Under the pieces are notes generated by a model. That model saw only the letters and a program-made list of their open reading frames with translations. It had not been told where the DNA came from and ran no database searches. The translations under genes were made by a program, and so were the position numbers. A DNA stretch of 64,000 nt. Source: Hymenobacter duratus (lineage in GTDB: Bacteria > Bacteroidota > Bacteroidia > Cytophagales > Hymenobacteraceae). The stretch covers positions 1,012,501 through 1,076,500 of the forward strand of contig NZ_JACWZZ010000001.1 in the NCBI RefSeq assembly GCF_014698995.1, in the 5' to 3' direction. The number at the start of each line of letters is the position of its first letter. The first letter of the stretch is position 1. Shown here piece after piece: positions 44,175 to 53,273 of the stretch.

Positions 44175-44690
44175 ATGGCTATTCACCTGAACCCTATCAA
44201 CTGGCGTTTGCTGGCCCTGCACCTGCTGGGTATTCCCTTTCTGGTGCTGGGCATGCAGGAGCTGTTCCTGATTCGGCACGTATGGTTTATCCAGCTTGCG
44301 CTACGCTACGGTACTGCCAATGTCGGGCAGCATATACCGGCGGGCTATTCAGGGGCTCAACTGATTTCGGAGCTATATCTGCGGGAACCACTAGCTGCTT
44401 TTGTGGCTATAGTCCTGGCTTGTGTGTTGCTGAGCAGCATCGTATGGCGGCGGCGCGAAAGTTGGCTGCTGCCGTTGCTGCTTTTCGTGGGAGGCGTAGT
44501 GCTCAACTGGAGTCAGCTGTACAGCCTGTCATTCGTCCAGAACCTGCCGAAAGTGTTGCATGGCTCCTTGGAGGCACCAACAGCGCAGTATCGGCTAGCC
44601 GTAGTCGGGCTACTATTACTCGCAATTGGGTTGCTGCCGTTTCTGTACACATGGCGCAAACCGGTTGCCCCCGCTACTGTACCCGCGTAA
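44175..44690 (+). CDS. Four-helix membrane protein, unknown function
   Basis: A 171-residue protein with hydrophobic segments LLALHLLGIPFLVLGM, FVAIVLACVLLSSIVW, LLPLLLFVGGVVLNW and LAVVGLLLLAIGLLPFLY, so probably four membrane helices. No catalytic motif or family is recognised. ATG at 44175 directly precedes the first helix. It converges with the amidohydrolase gene, whose stop lies 19 bp downstream. Confidence 0.65.
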   Translation: MAIHLNPINWRLLALHLLGIPFLVLGMQELFLIRHVWFIQLALRYGTANVGQHIPAGYSGAQLISELYLREPLAAFVAIVLACVLLSSIVWRRRESWLLPLLLFVGGVVLNWSQLYSLSFVQNLPKVLHGSLEAPTAQYRLAVVGLLLLAIGLLPFLYTWRKPVAPATVPA

Positions 44691-44709
44691 GGCGGCACAG
44701 CCAGCCCGG

Positions 44710-46338
44710 CTACTTCAGCACCTTGGCGTCATAGGCCACCTGCCCACCTATCAGCGTCAGCAGGCTGGCGGTTTTGGGCAGCTCCGGGGGCGGCACCGCA
44801 AAAATATCCTGCGACAGCACCACCACGTCGGCCAGCTGGCCCACCGCAATCCGGCCCTTGTCCTTTTCCGCAAATTCGGCGAAAGCCGAGCCATAAGTAT
44901 AGGCCTGCACCGCCTGCTCCCGCGTAATAGCCTCCTTCGGATTGGCCGGCGTGAGGCTGGCCATCATGATGTTCAGAAACGGGTTCAGCGGCCCATCGGA
45001 GCCCAGCGCCACCGGCACCCCCGCCGCCAGCAACGAGCCCAGCGGCTGCATGCCCGGGCTCCAGCGCTGCCGAAACAGCTGCGGCTCGGCGAAGTGCATG
45101 GGATTCTGCACCACCACCACGCCCAGCTTTTTGGCCCGCGGCACCAGGTCCGCCACCACGCCGTCGCCGTGCTCGATGCGCATGCGCCGCGCGGGCCAGC
45201 TGGCGGCGGGGCCGTTGTTTTCCAGGGCCTGTAGCACCACTTCCGCGCTTCGGTCGCCGGCGCAGTGCACCAGTAGCTGCTGCTTCAGCTCCACCGATTC
45301 CTGCACCATGCGCGCCACCTCGGCCTCCGTGAAATTCAGCCGGCCTTTCCAGTCGGGGCGGTCGAGGTAGGGCTGGCGCAGGGCCGCACCCCGCTCGTAG
45401 GGCGTGCCATCCAGCACCCACTTCATGCCGCTGGCTTTCACTTTGGCGTTGGCCGCCGCGGGCTTCGGCATTTGCCGCACCTCAGACAGGTCGCGCTGCT
45501 GCGGCGTAGTCGGCGAAAACGGAATGGCCCGCACCCGAATCGGCAACTGCGCCTGTTCCAGCAGCCGCACAAACCGCTCAAACGGTAGCTGCGAAAACAG
45601 CTGCATCGACGTGATACCCAACCGCACAGCTTCATCAGACAGCTGCCGCAGCTCCGTCAGCGCCGCCGCATCGGATACCTGCGCCGTGAGCGTGCGGCTG
45701 GGCTGCCACTGCGCATACTCCCAGAAGCGCCCATTGAGCTGGGGCGGCGTAGTAGCGGTGTGCTCGAAATACCCACCCAGCGGGTCGGGCTGCTGGTCCT
45801 GGATGTTGAGTTTTTGTAGCGCCAGCGTGTTGGCAATGAAGCCGTGGCCATAGTAGGCACGCAGCAGCACAGGGTGGCGCGGCACTAGTTGGTCGAGAGC
45901 AACACGATTCACCTGTTCATTCAGCACTACCTGGGCACCCACCGTACCGAACAGCCACGTTCCCGCCGGCGCTTTGGCAGCGGCGGCCGTCAGGGTCTGC
46001 GCGGTTTCTTCCCAGCTGGGCTCCATCGTTTTAAATGCCAGATGCACCCCGGGCGCATCGGCGCTGAAATGGTTGTGCGCATCGTTGAAGCCAGGCGTAA
46101 TGGTGCGGCCCTGCACATCAAGGCGCCGCGTTTTTGGGCCCGCCAGCTTGGTTATTTCCGCCGTGGTGCCCACCGCCACAATCCGCTCCCCCCGAATAGC
46201 CAGCGCCTGGGCCGTGGGCTGGGCCGGGTCGGCCGTGAAGATCTTGCCATTCAGCAGCACGATATCAGCGGGTTGCTGGGCCCGCGCCCCGGTACTTATC
46301 ATCCACAAACTCCACGCGGCCACCAGCAGCTTTTTCAT
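44710..46338 (-). CDS. Exported amidohydrolase (YtcJ / Amidohydro_3 family)
   Basis: A 542-residue enzyme with a signal peptide (AAWSLWMISTGARAQ). The TIM-barrel amidohydrolase has the metal motif NDAHNHF near residue 85, a late histidine in RIEHGDGVV and the closing aspartate region in ALGSDGPLNPF. The C-terminus returns to the composite beta-sandwich (GRIAVGQLADVVVLSQDIF). YtcJ-type enzymes hydrolyse amide or ester bonds of unknown substrates. ATG at 46338 begins the signal peptide. Confidence 0.92.
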   Translation of the reverse strand: MKKLLVAAWSLWMISTGARAQQPADIVLLNGKIFTADPAQPTAQALAIRGERIVAVGTTAEITKLAGPKTRRLDVQGRTITPGFNDAHNHFSADAPGVHLAFKTMEPSWEETAQTLTAAAAKAPAGTWLFGTVGAQVVLNEQVNRVALDQLVPRHPVLLRAYYGHGFIANTLALQKLNIQDQQPDPLGGYFEHTATTPPQLNGRFWEYAQWQPSRTLTAQVSDAAALTELRQLSDEAVRLGITSMQLFSQLPFERFVRLLEQAQLPIRVRAIPFSPTTPQQRDLSEVRQMPKPAAANAKVKASGMKWVLDGTPYERGAALRQPYLDRPDWKGRLNFTEAEVARMVQESVELKQQLLVHCAGDRSAEVVLQALENNGPAASWPARRMRIEHGDGVVADLVPRAKKLGVVVVQNPMHFAEPQLFRQRWSPGMQPLGSLLAAGVPVALGSDGPLNPFLNIMMASLTPANPKEAITREQAVQAYTYGSAFAEFAEKDKGRIAVGQLADVVVLSQDIFAVPPPELPKTASLLTLIGGQVAYDAKVLK

Positions 46339-46453
46339 AGGTCAACAGGATTTCGGTATCATTGAATTATCTGATTAGTTGAATATAAAGAAAAGCATAG
46401 GTATTGCGAGCCATCAGGTAAAGCCTCGTTATCCTTGCCCTACTGCCACTGCC

Positions 46454-47002
46454 ATGTTCCAGGCCCTGCATTCCGACTCCATCACCCTGCACCTGATCAA
46501 CGAAAACAACCTGTCGGAGGTGTACGCTCTCTTTCAGGGGTTTCCTGATTCGCGGGAGATGCTGGACGAGTTGTTCCGGAATTACCTGCCGCGCTACGAG
46601 CAGGGCCGGCGTACCAATTTCGGCTTCTACTCGCTGCTGGGCCAGGAGCTGGCCGGCATGACCCTGCTCACAGTAGACAGCTGGGAAGAGCGTACGGCTT
46701 CCACCGGCGCCGATGTATTCCGGCACATGCGGGGCCGGGGCGTGACGCCGCGCAGCAAGCCGCATCTGTTTTATCTGGCCTTCGAACTGTTGGGCCTCAA
46801 CCGCGTTGCCACGGGCTGTCTGTTGTCCAACACTTCCTCGCGGCGCTCCATCGAAAAGACGGCTGGCTTCCAGCTGGAAGGCATCATGCGCGAATCGGGG
46901 GTGAACGACGCGGGCGAGTTTGAGGACGAATACCTCTACGCCATCCTGCGCCGCGACTGGCTGCGGCTCTACGATAAAGCGCTGGTAACGGTACTGGAGT
47001 AG
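46454..47002 (+). CDS. RimJ/RimL-type GNAT acetyltransferase
   Basis: A 182-residue GNAT with the RimJ/L pattern: N-terminal SDSITLHLINENNLSEVYAL, the substrate loop RTNFGFYSLLGQELAGMTLL, the CoA region RVATGCLLSNTSSRRSIEKT and C-terminal GEFEDEYLYAILRRDW. It would acetylate the N-terminus of a protein or a small amine. ATG at 46454 fits the domain start; an ATG at 46379 would add 25 unrelated residues. Confidence 0.87.
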   Translation: MFQALHSDSITLHLINENNLSEVYALFQGFPDSREMLDELFRNYLPRYEQGRRTNFGFYSLLGQELAGMTLLTVDSWEERTASTGADVFRHMRGRGVTPRSKPHLFYLAFELLGLNRVATGCLLSNTSSRRSIEKTAGFQLEGIMRESGVNDAGEFEDEYLYAILRRDWLRLYDKALVTVLE

Positions 47003-47113
47003 CGACTAGCAAACCGGGCAGCTGGTATAGCACAATTGCGGGCAGATGGTACTGACGTGCTAACCTCTAGCGCATTGGCTTCGTACCGGTAAGCTCCACC
47101 ACTCTCTATTCCC

Positions 47114-47689
47114 ATGCAAAAGTCCTTTCTAGTAGCCAGCGCCTTCGCCCTGAGTCTGGCCGCCTGCAGCCAGGAAAAAACCGCCGAAACCACCACCGCC
47201 CCAGTCACCACCGAAGCACCGGCTGCGCCAGCTGCTCCCGCCGATGCCACGTCCGGCGGCGTAGAGCGTGCCGAAACCGCCGCCCCGGCACCCCCTGCTG
47301 CCCCGTCGCTGGGTACCCAGCCCGGGCCTAAAGGCACCCAGATTTCCCTGACCAAAGCGCGCGTCATCGGGGACATCCTGACCGTGGAGCTGCAGGCTGC
47401 CCTGCCCGCAAATGCGGATGCCAACTATGAAACCGTGCGTGCTGACATCGACCAAGTATCCTACATCGACGATGCCACCTCGCGCAAATACAACGTGCTC
47501 AAAGACCAATCGGGCATGTACATGGCGCTGCCGCTCGACTACAGCAAGAAAAGCGTGGCGACCGATGCACGCAAGACGGGTCCCGGCATCATGAGCTTCA
47601 AGTTCCCGGCTCCGCCGGCCACCAGCACCACTATTTCGCTGAGCCTGCCGGGCATGGGTTCCTTTGACGGCATCACTATTCAGCGATGA
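47114..47689 (+). CDS. Hypothetical lipoprotein preceding OmpA gene
   Basis: A 191-residue lipoprotein: signal peptide with lipobox LAAC (SAFALSLAACSQEK), a Thr/Pro/Ala-rich linker and a C-terminal beta-rich domain of about 110 residues (ARVIGDILTVELQAAL, SKKSVATDARKTGPGIMSF). No known domain is recognised. Its stop overlaps the OmpA gene start by four bases, so the two are translationally coupled and probably act together in the outer membrane. Confidence 0.75.
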   Translation: MQKSFLVASAFALSLAACSQEKTAETTTAPVTTEAPAAPAAPADATSGGVERAETAAPAPPAAPSLGTQPGPKGTQISLTKARVIGDILTVELQAALPANADANYETVRADIDQVSYIDDATSRKYNVLKDQSGMYMALPLDYSKKSVATDARKTGPGIMSFKFPAPPATSTTISLSLPGMGSFDGITIQR

Positions 47690-48327
47690 GCCGCGCCCTC
47701 CGTGTGGCAGGGCCGCTACTGCTGGCTCTGCTGGCTACCGGTTGCTCCGACCAGCAGTCCGCTACCACTGCTACAGGCCAACCTGATGCCGGCCAACCCC
47801 TGACGGGCACCGCCAATGCTCCCGTTGGCTCGTCGCCGCCCACCACGGCCACCGAAGCAACTCCCGCCAGTGCCTCCCGCCCCGACCAGGGCCAGAAGCT
47901 TACCGGCCAGGTCAGCGACCTGTCGGGCGCAGCCAGTGACCTGGGCGGCAAGATGACCGACATGGGTCTGGTCATCAACTTCGATACCGACGTGCTGTTC
48001 GACTTCGACAAAGCCGACATCAAGCCCGGCGCTACGCCCACCCTGGAAAAGCTGGCGGAGGTGGTGAAGCAGTACACCAAGAGCCGCGTCGTCATCAATG
48101 GCTACACCGATGCCAAAGGCGACGACACCTACAACCGTACTCTCTCGCAGCGCCGTGCCCAAGCCATTGCCGACTGGCTCACGCAGCACCAGGCCGGCAC
48201 CGCTGGACAGCTCCAAGTGCAGGGCTTCGGCGAAGCCAACCCCGTCGCCCCCAACACCAACCCCGACGGCTCCGACAACCCCGCAGGCCGTCAGCAAAAC
48301 CGCCGCGTAGAGGTTATTATTTCCTAG
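47686..48327 (+). CDS. OmpA-family peptidoglycan-binding lipoprotein
   Basis: A 213-residue lipoprotein (lipobox LATGC, about residue 20). A flexible Thr/Ala/Pro/Gly linker leads to a C-terminal OmpA/MotB domain with FDKADIKPGATPTLEKLAEV, VINGYTDAKGDDTYNRTLSQ and the terminal NRRVEVIIS. The domain binds diaminopimelate in peptidoglycan and so ties the outer membrane to the cell wall. The canonical residues (D in YTDA, R in QRRAQAIADWL) are present. Coupled to the upstream lipoprotein gene by a 4-bp overlap. Confidence 0.92.
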   Translation: MSRALRVAGPLLLALLATGCSDQQSATTATGQPDAGQPLTGTANAPVGSSPPTTATEATPASASRPDQGQKLTGQVSDLSGAASDLGGKMTDMGLVINFDTDVLFDFDKADIKPGATPTLEKLAEVVKQYTKSRVVINGYTDAKGDDTYNRTLSQRRAQAIADWLTQHQAGTAGQLQVQGFGEANPVAPNTNPDGSDNPAGRQQNRRVEVIIS

Positions 48328-48339
48328 CAGTACTTTTGC

Positions 48340-48379
48340 CGCCCAGACCAGTATGGCCACAAGCCAACAGGTCTGGGCG
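48340..48379. terminator. Hairpin between convergent OmpA and MG2/plug genes
   Basis: 10-bp stem CGCCCAGACC / GGTCTGGGCG with a 20-nt loop, followed by TCTATTTT on the plus strand. Confidence 0.5.
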
Positions 48380-48380
48380 T

Positions 48381-50903
48381 CTATTTTGACGCTTCTATCT
48401 TGAATGCTTCTGTCGCGCGTACCGGCTCGTTGGTGCGCGTAATACCTTCTGCCACCACCCGGAACGAACCGGACCTGGCGGCACTACCAAACGAGATGGT
48501 AGCTACGCCGCTGGCATCGGTTTGCACGCTAGGATTCCAGTACAGCGTAGCACCCGAGCGGCCGGCCGGAGCGGCATTCGCCGTGGCATTGGGGGCAGGA
48601 GTATAAAACTCGCGTACGCGCTGCAGGCGGGGTGGGGCATACATCGGAGCCAGCACTGTAGGCGCCGGCTCTTCTCCTGGCCGGTAGTTGGGGTTGCCGT
48701 GCTTGGTAAGGAAAGCAATAGCTCCCGAAGCTCCCCGCTCCCCAAAAATGGCGGCCGACCCGGGTTTCAACACCTCAATAGCCTCGATATCCACCACAGG
48801 TATTGAGTTAATCATGTTGATATCCGTCGGGACGCCGTCGAGCAGGAACAGGGGCGTTGCAGTCGGCATGGTGGGCGCGTCGCTGATTATGGGCCGGTTC
48901 CTGGAATTGGTGCTTTGCTGCATGGCCAGCCCCATCTGGGTCGGGCTGGCGCTGCTTTTGCCGCGCATCGTTATCCGCACGTTGTCCTGGTTAGCAACTA
49001 CAGTAAGGCCCGCTACGCGCCCCTGCAGCACCTGCACTACATCTTTGTAGCTGCCAATTCCGGCAATGTCCTTGGTCAGAATAGTGGCATCGGGCCGGCT
49101 ATAGATGCGGCGGTTGTCCGGCCGGGGTGCCTGCGGCGCGCGGTCCTGCACCACCACTTCGTTTAGCAGAATGGTTTTGTCGCGCATGCTCACGGTATTG
49201 CGGCCTCCCACGGTCCGGAGCTTCAGCGCCGAGCTGTCGGCGGCCCATGGCCACAATGCCGCGCCCGAAGCTGCAATGGCAGGCAGCTTGTCGTCCAGCA
49301 CCAGCTGCGGATGCTTGACGCTCTTAGTGGGCAGCGCCACCACCCGCACCGCCGCTGAATCCTGCCCCGAAAAGCCGGAGAATGTGAAGCGGCCTTCCGC
49401 GTCCGTCAGGGTCTGATACGATTTGGAAGGGCGGAAGCTGGTGAGCACAACGGCGGCCTCGGGAAGTGGCTCCATGCGCTTGCCCAGCACCTGCCCGCTC
49501 ATGCTCAGGCTTTGCTCACGGGCATAAGGCATCGGGCTCCACTGGTTGGTTAGCAGCGCCTTCCACACAAACCGGCGCCAGCCCTGGGTGAGCAGCAAAT
49601 CGTCGAGGGCGCGGGTAGTAGCAGGCGTGGTAGTCGCGAAATAATAGCCTGGCTGCTCCACAGCGCCCTGCAGGTCAGAAGTCAGGAGCAGGCTGGTGCG
49701 GATATCGGTGGTGTTGCGCAGCTGAGGCGCCCCGGCAACGTCCGTCACGGCCAGCGAGAAGCTGCCTGCCAAGGGCTTACCGGCTGCATCCTGAGCGGCT
49801 ACGCGTAGCGTTACGTTTTCCTGTGGGCCATAGGCTTTCTTGGTTGGTTGCACGGTGAGGCGGGCACCGGTACCGGGGGCGCTGAAGGCCAGCCGCTCAC
49901 AGCGGGCCACCTGCTGCCCATCGAACACCGTGAAGTGCAGAATGCCGGCCGGCAGCTGGCTTTTGGGTACCAGCACCGTGTGGGGGGCGGTGCTGCTCAG
50001 TTCGGTATGCTCTGCGTACGCCAGCGTGCCGCGCACATGTGCCACCAGCGTAATACGCTCGGTGGCCGATTCTCCGGCCGCCGCCTTGCGCCGGATCAGC
50101 ACCTGAAACGCATCGGCTTTCTCCTGTACCTGCAGCGTAAGTCCGGCGGGTTGCACGGCCGGCAGCTCGTAGGTGGCTTCCTGGCCGCTGGGGTAGCGCA
50201 CTTTGGCGGTGTAGCGGCGGCCGGCAGTCGGCTGCAGCTCGAATCGGCCCATGCCCAGGTGCTGGCTGCGTAGCTGGCTCACTACCACGCCCTGGTCATC
50301 CTGCACGGTTCCGCTCACCGCCAGGCCGCGTCCGTCGGGGCCGGTAGCCTTGAAGGCCACCACGCCCGGCAGGCCCGCTACCAGCTCGCCCCCTTCCGGG
50401 AAAAAACCGACCTGAGCGGTGGTAGCGGCTTTTTCGGACTGTTTGGGTGCCGAACCAGCCGCCGCAGCCAATACGGGGAGTGTCCGGGTAAAGAAATAAT
50501 CGGGCGTGTTACGCATCCAGTTGGTGTAGGCCCGCACGGTGTACACGCCCTCGGGGAGGCTGCCGGGCAGAATGTAGCTGCCCGGGGCTCCGCCCGCCTG
50601 TACAGCCAGCGTCTGGTGCACCAGCAGCTTCTGGTCCGGACCAATCAGATCCACATACAGCACCTGACTCACGCTGTCGGCCTGACCAGGTGCCTCGGCC
50701 ACTACATAGCCTTTGAACCAAAGCGTTTCGCCGGCATTGTAGACATCCTTATCGAATTGCAGGTATACTTTCTCGGGACTCGTAAGCGCGTAGAATCGCT
50801 CAAGCTGCGCCGCTATGTGCCGCGTAAAATCATCAGCCGGCGAGGTAAAAGAAACAAGCACGGCCAGGGTAGCCGCAGCCCACAACGGGCGCCGATAGTT
50901 CAT
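48381..50903 (-). CDS. MG2-like protein with carboxypeptidase-regulatory and TonB-plug domains, no barrel
   Basis: An 840-residue secreted protein. After a signal sequence (LWAAATLAVLVSFTSPA) comes an MG2-like macroglobulin domain starting SPEKVYLQFDKDVYNAGETL near residue 45, more beta-sandwich domains, a carboxypeptidase-regulatory-like segment (GKRMEPLPEAAVVLTSFRPS), and a TonB-dependent receptor plug (VVQVLQGRVAGLTVVA, PLFLLDGVPTDINMIN, IEVLKPGSAAIFGERG). No beta-barrel follows; it ends with another Ig-like domain. This architecture is common in Bacteroidota and its role is unknown, possibly surface interaction. ATG at 50903 chosen because the frame upstream (to 51038) lacks a signal-like start. 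Confidence 0.85.
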   Translation of the reverse strand: MNYRRPLWAAATLAVLVSFTSPADDFTRHIAAQLERFYALTSPEKVYLQFDKDVYNAGETLWFKGYVVAEAPGQADSVSQVLYVDLIGPDQKLLVHQTLAVQAGGAPGSYILPGSLPEGVYTVRAYTNWMRNTPDYFFTRTLPVLAAAAGSAPKQSEKAATTAQVGFFPEGGELVAGLPGVVAFKATGPDGRGLAVSGTVQDDQGVVVSQLRSQHLGMGRFELQPTAGRRYTAKVRYPSGQEATYELPAVQPAGLTLQVQEKADAFQVLIRRKAAAGESATERITLVAHVRGTLAYAEHTELSSTAPHTVLVPKSQLPAGILHFTVFDGQQVARCERLAFSAPGTGARLTVQPTKKAYGPQENVTLRVAAQDAAGKPLAGSFSLAVTDVAGAPQLRNTTDIRTSLLLTSDLQGAVEQPGYYFATTTPATTRALDDLLLTQGWRRFVWKALLTNQWSPMPYAREQSLSMSGQVLGKRMEPLPEAAVVLTSFRPSKSYQTLTDAEGRFTFSGFSGQDSAAVRVVALPTKSVKHPQLVLDDKLPAIAASGAALWPWAADSSALKLRTVGGRNTVSMRDKTILLNEVVVQDRAPQAPRPDNRRIYSRPDATILTKDIAGIGSYKDVVQVLQGRVAGLTVVANQDNVRITMRGKSSASPTQMGLAMQQSTNSRNRPIISDAPTMPTATPLFLLDGVPTDINMINSIPVVDIEAIEVLKPGSAAIFGERGASGAIAFLTKHGNPNYRPGEEPAPTVLAPMYAPPRLQRVREFYTPAPNATANAAPAGRSGATLYWNPSVQTDASGVATISFGSAARSGSFRVVAEGITRTNEPVRATEAFKIEASK

Positions 50904-51223
50904 AGGACGGAATGTGGAAAGGAATAGACAGCCGCAATTATACAGGTATTGCCAGAGAGTTAGCGGCCACTGCTCAGGAGCCATCTGCCCAGCCTGATGT
51001 GCCGGTGGCCAGGCAGGTTGGCTGCCCGCCGGAATCATCAGGCTACTACCCAGTTAAGAGGGCGTTAGTATCTATCGATTGTGCTATATAGTGTTCAGTA
51101 TCAAGCTCATCGGTGCGCCTCAATGCCAAAACCTTGTACCCATTAAAATACGTTTGGCGCCAACTTCACCACTGAAGGGCGCGTAAGAGGGGACATCATT
51201 TCCTTTTATCTACCTCTGATTCC
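50904..51223. other. Divergent intergenic region
   Basis: 320 bp with a plus-strand -7 box at 51149 and a weak GCCTGATG/CATCAGGC dyad at 50992-51043. No gene is supported. Confidence 0.5.
51149..51156 (+). promoter_or_regulatory. -7 promoter box for small secreted protein
   Basis: TACGTTTG fits TAnnTTTG, 67 nt before the ATG at 51224. Confidence 0.5.
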
Positions 51224-51520
51224 ATGAAAAATTTCCTTGCCTTCGCTGCTGCTGTTGCCCTGAGTGTTACCGCCGCCTCTGCCCAGACCCTGCCCCAAAG
51301 CACGCCTACACCGAGCGGTAGCGTGAGCCCACAGTCGTCGCCTCCGGCCCAAGCCCCTGGCTCATTGGGCACGATGCCTTCCAGCAACACCCAGCCTGCC
51401 AGCGAGCAGTCGACCCTGACGCCTAGCAACAGCCAGGACACGCGCCGCACCAAAGAGATGAAAAAGCCGCGTGCCAAGAAGAAAATGAAGTCCACTTCTA
51501 CTAGCGGTTCGACCTACTAG
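51224..51520 (+). CDS. Small secreted Ser/Pro/Thr-rich protein
   Basis: A 98-residue protein with a clear signal peptide (FLAFAAAVALSVTAASAQ), leaving about 78 residues of low-complexity Pro/Ser/Thr/Gln sequence with a basic patch (KKPRAKKKMK) and ending STSGSTY. It has no domain and is probably disordered. A -7 box upstream and a terminator downstream support a real gene. Confidence 0.65.
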   Translation: MKNFLAFAAAVALSVTAASAQTLPQSTPTPSGSVSPQSSPPAQAPGSLGTMPSSNTQPASEQSTLTPSNSQDTRRTKEMKKPRAKKKMKSTSTSGSTY

Positions 51521-51544
51521 AACCCATCCGGTTTCGAAGCTAAA

Positions 51545-51578
51545 AAGGGCTGCCTCCACGCGAGGCAGCCCTTCTTTT
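51545..51578. terminator. Intrinsic terminator
   Basis: Perfect 12-bp stem (51545-51556 with 51562-51573, AAGGGCTGCCTC), 5-nt loop, then CTTTT. It lies between convergent genes. Confidence 0.85.
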
Positions 51579-51608
51579 GTTTGAGCCCTTGGGTAAAGCT
51601 CTGGTGCC

Positions 51609-52595
51609 TTACAGATACCACGCGTCGCCCGGCGCCACGCTTACCCCCACAGCTGCGCCGGCTACCAGGTCCGTGGCGGCAGTTTTCACCGTCACGCGGG
51701 TGCGCAGCAACGCCACCTCCACCTCCGAGTAGCTCCCGAAAAACCGCACGGCGCGCACCATGCCGGGCACGGCTGCCTCTGCCGATGCGGGCAGCAGGCG
51801 CAGGCTTTCCGGGCGGATGAGCAGCGGCTTGCGGCGGGGCGCGAGGCCCGACAGCCCGGCAAACGCCATGGCCGCCGCTCCGCGCAGCAGGTTGTAGTCG
51901 CCGAAAAGGCCGGCGGTGTACTCATTTACGGGCTGCGCATACACCTGCCGGGGCGGGCCTTGCTGCACCAGCCGGCCCTGCTGCAGCACCAGCAGCGTAT
52001 CGGCCCAGGAAAGTGTGTCGGCCGGGTCGTGCGAGACCAGAATGCACGTCAGGCGCAGCTGCTCCCCGATGTCGTCAATCACGGCTTTGAGCAGCTGCTT
52101 ATGCCCCCGGTCCAGGTTGGAAAACGGCTCGTCGAGCAGCAGCAGCTTCGGCGACGACAGCAGCAGCCGGGCCAGTGCAATCCGCTGCCGCTCGCCACCC
52201 GAAACCTGGTCGGTGCGGCGCTCCAGCAGATGCCCGATGCGGCACAGCTCGTATAGTTTCTGGCTTTCGGCGGCCGGCAGCTTGCTGGCGTAGCGCAGCA
52301 CCTGCTCCACGCGCAGCGAATGGGGCAGCTCCGAGTGCTGCGACAGATACGCCACGCCCAGATGCCCCGGCACCAGCACTTCCTGCGGGCCTTTCACGCG
52401 TTGGCCGTCAAACAGCACGGTGCCGGCCTGGGGCTGCGCCAGCCCAGCCACCACCTGCAGCAGCGTGCTCTTGCCGGCCCCCGTTTCGCCGGCTATGGCC
52501 AGCTTCTCAAACGCCTGCTGCTGAAAGCTGATGTGCTGAAGCGCGAAGTCGCCTCTTTCCTGCAACGATATTCCCGAAACGCGCAATAAGCTCAT
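51609..52595 (-). CDS. ABC transporter ATP-binding protein (ion/anion-type, with TOBE-like domain)
   Basis: A 328-residue ATPase. Walker A GETGAGKST, signature VSGGERQRIALARLLLSSPK, Walker B LLLLDEPFSNLDRG and H-loop LVSHDPAD are intact. The C-terminal about 90 residues look like a TOBE/regulatory domain (LIRPESLRLLPAS ... VRFFGSYSEVEVALL), as in PotA/CysA/FbpC-type importers for polyamine, sulfate, molybdate or iron. Permease and binding-protein genes are not adjacent. ATG at 52595 is preferred over 52619. The substrate cannot be told. Confidence 0.9.
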   Translation of the reverse strand: MSLLRVSGISLQERGDFALQHISFQQQAFEKLAIAGETGAGKSTLLQVVAGLAQPQAGTVLFDGQRVKGPQEVLVPGHLGVAYLSQHSELPHSLRVEQVLRYASKLPAAESQKLYELCRIGHLLERRTDQVSGGERQRIALARLLLSSPKLLLLDEPFSNLDRGHKQLLKAVIDDIGEQLRLTCILVSHDPADTLSWADTLLVLQQGRLVQQGPPRQVYAQPVNEYTAGLFGDYNLLRGAAAMAFAGLSGLAPRRKPLLIRPESLRLLPASAEAAVPGMVRAVRFFGSYSEVEVALLRTRVTVKTAATDLVAGAAVGVSVAPGDAWYL

Positions 52596-52663
52596 AAGTA
52601 CCCGCCTGCTGACAACCACGCGGGCCCCGCTGCCCGCCCCGCAAAGCTACACGGCGCACCCTA

Positions 52664-53080
52664 CTAGTCCTCGATGGCCTCAATCCCGAGCTGCTTCAGC
52701 CGCTCCAGGTGCTCCCGCATGGCCCGGAGCTGCTCCGGCGCATGCCCCTGCCACTCCCTGACCTCGCCCACAACCCGCAGCGGACTGCGGGAACGGTACG
52801 ATTTGGTGGGGTTGCCCGGAAACTTCTTGTCCGTCAGGTTCGGGTCGTCCTCTATCGGGCCGGTCGGCTCCACTATATAAACCCGGCCGCGCCCTTCATC
52901 CACAGCCAGCTCGGCGCCCCAGGTGGCTGCATCGAGGGTGGCCGTCAGATACACGTAGGAGGCTTTTTTCTGGCTGCCGTAGTTCGACGCGAAGCCCGGG
53001 GCAATCAGGTCGCCCGGCTTCAAATCGGCTTTGGTGCCGTGGTAGAAAGGCGCAGAATCCAAGGCTTTGAGAAGGGACAT
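52664..53080 (-). CDS. arr: NAD(+)-rifampin ADP-ribosyltransferase (Arr)
   Basis: A 138-residue enzyme matching Arr along its full length: FYHGTKADLKPGDLI, SNYGSQKKASYVYLTATLDA, then the run YIVEPTGPIEDDPN and LTDKKFPGNPTKSYR. The family's catalytic His, Tyr and Asp are represented by H14, Y44 and D84. Arr inactivates rifampin by ADP-ribosylating its C23 hydroxyl. The gene's base composition is like its neighbours and there is no integron, transposase or plasmid marker, so it looks like an intrinsic chromosomal copy, not a recently mobilised cassette. Activity on rifampin is expected from homology, not shown. Confidence 0.95.
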   Translation of the reverse strand: MSLLKALDSAPFYHGTKADLKPGDLIAPGFASNYGSQKKASYVYLTATLDAATWGAELAVDEGRGRVYIVEPTGPIEDDPNLTDKKFPGNPTKSYRSRSPLRVVGEVREWQGHAPEQLRAMREHLERLKQLGIEAIED

Positions 53081-53126
53081 GGTCTCTTGCTTTTAACGGG
53101 TTGATATGGCCTCCGCCTGCCCGGTG

Positions 53127-53148
53127 TAGAGACGCGTATTCGCGTCTC
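53127..53148. repeat. Short palindromic element GAGACGCG-TATT-CGCGTCTC
   Basis: 8-bp arms (53129-53136 and 53141-53148) with a 4-nt loop, preceded by GTA, in the gap upstream of arr. It resembles dispersed palindromes in related genomes (from memory, not checked). Confidence 0.5.
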
Positions 53149-53273
53149 GTCGTTGAACGGCCGGAGCTGCGCCAGACCGTGCTTCCCGCAAGCTATTTCC
53201 GGAGTTGCACGCAGCAGCAGCCGGGCTTCGGACGGGCCAGGAGGCCGGTTTCTCGCGGTGCAGCACCTGCTGC

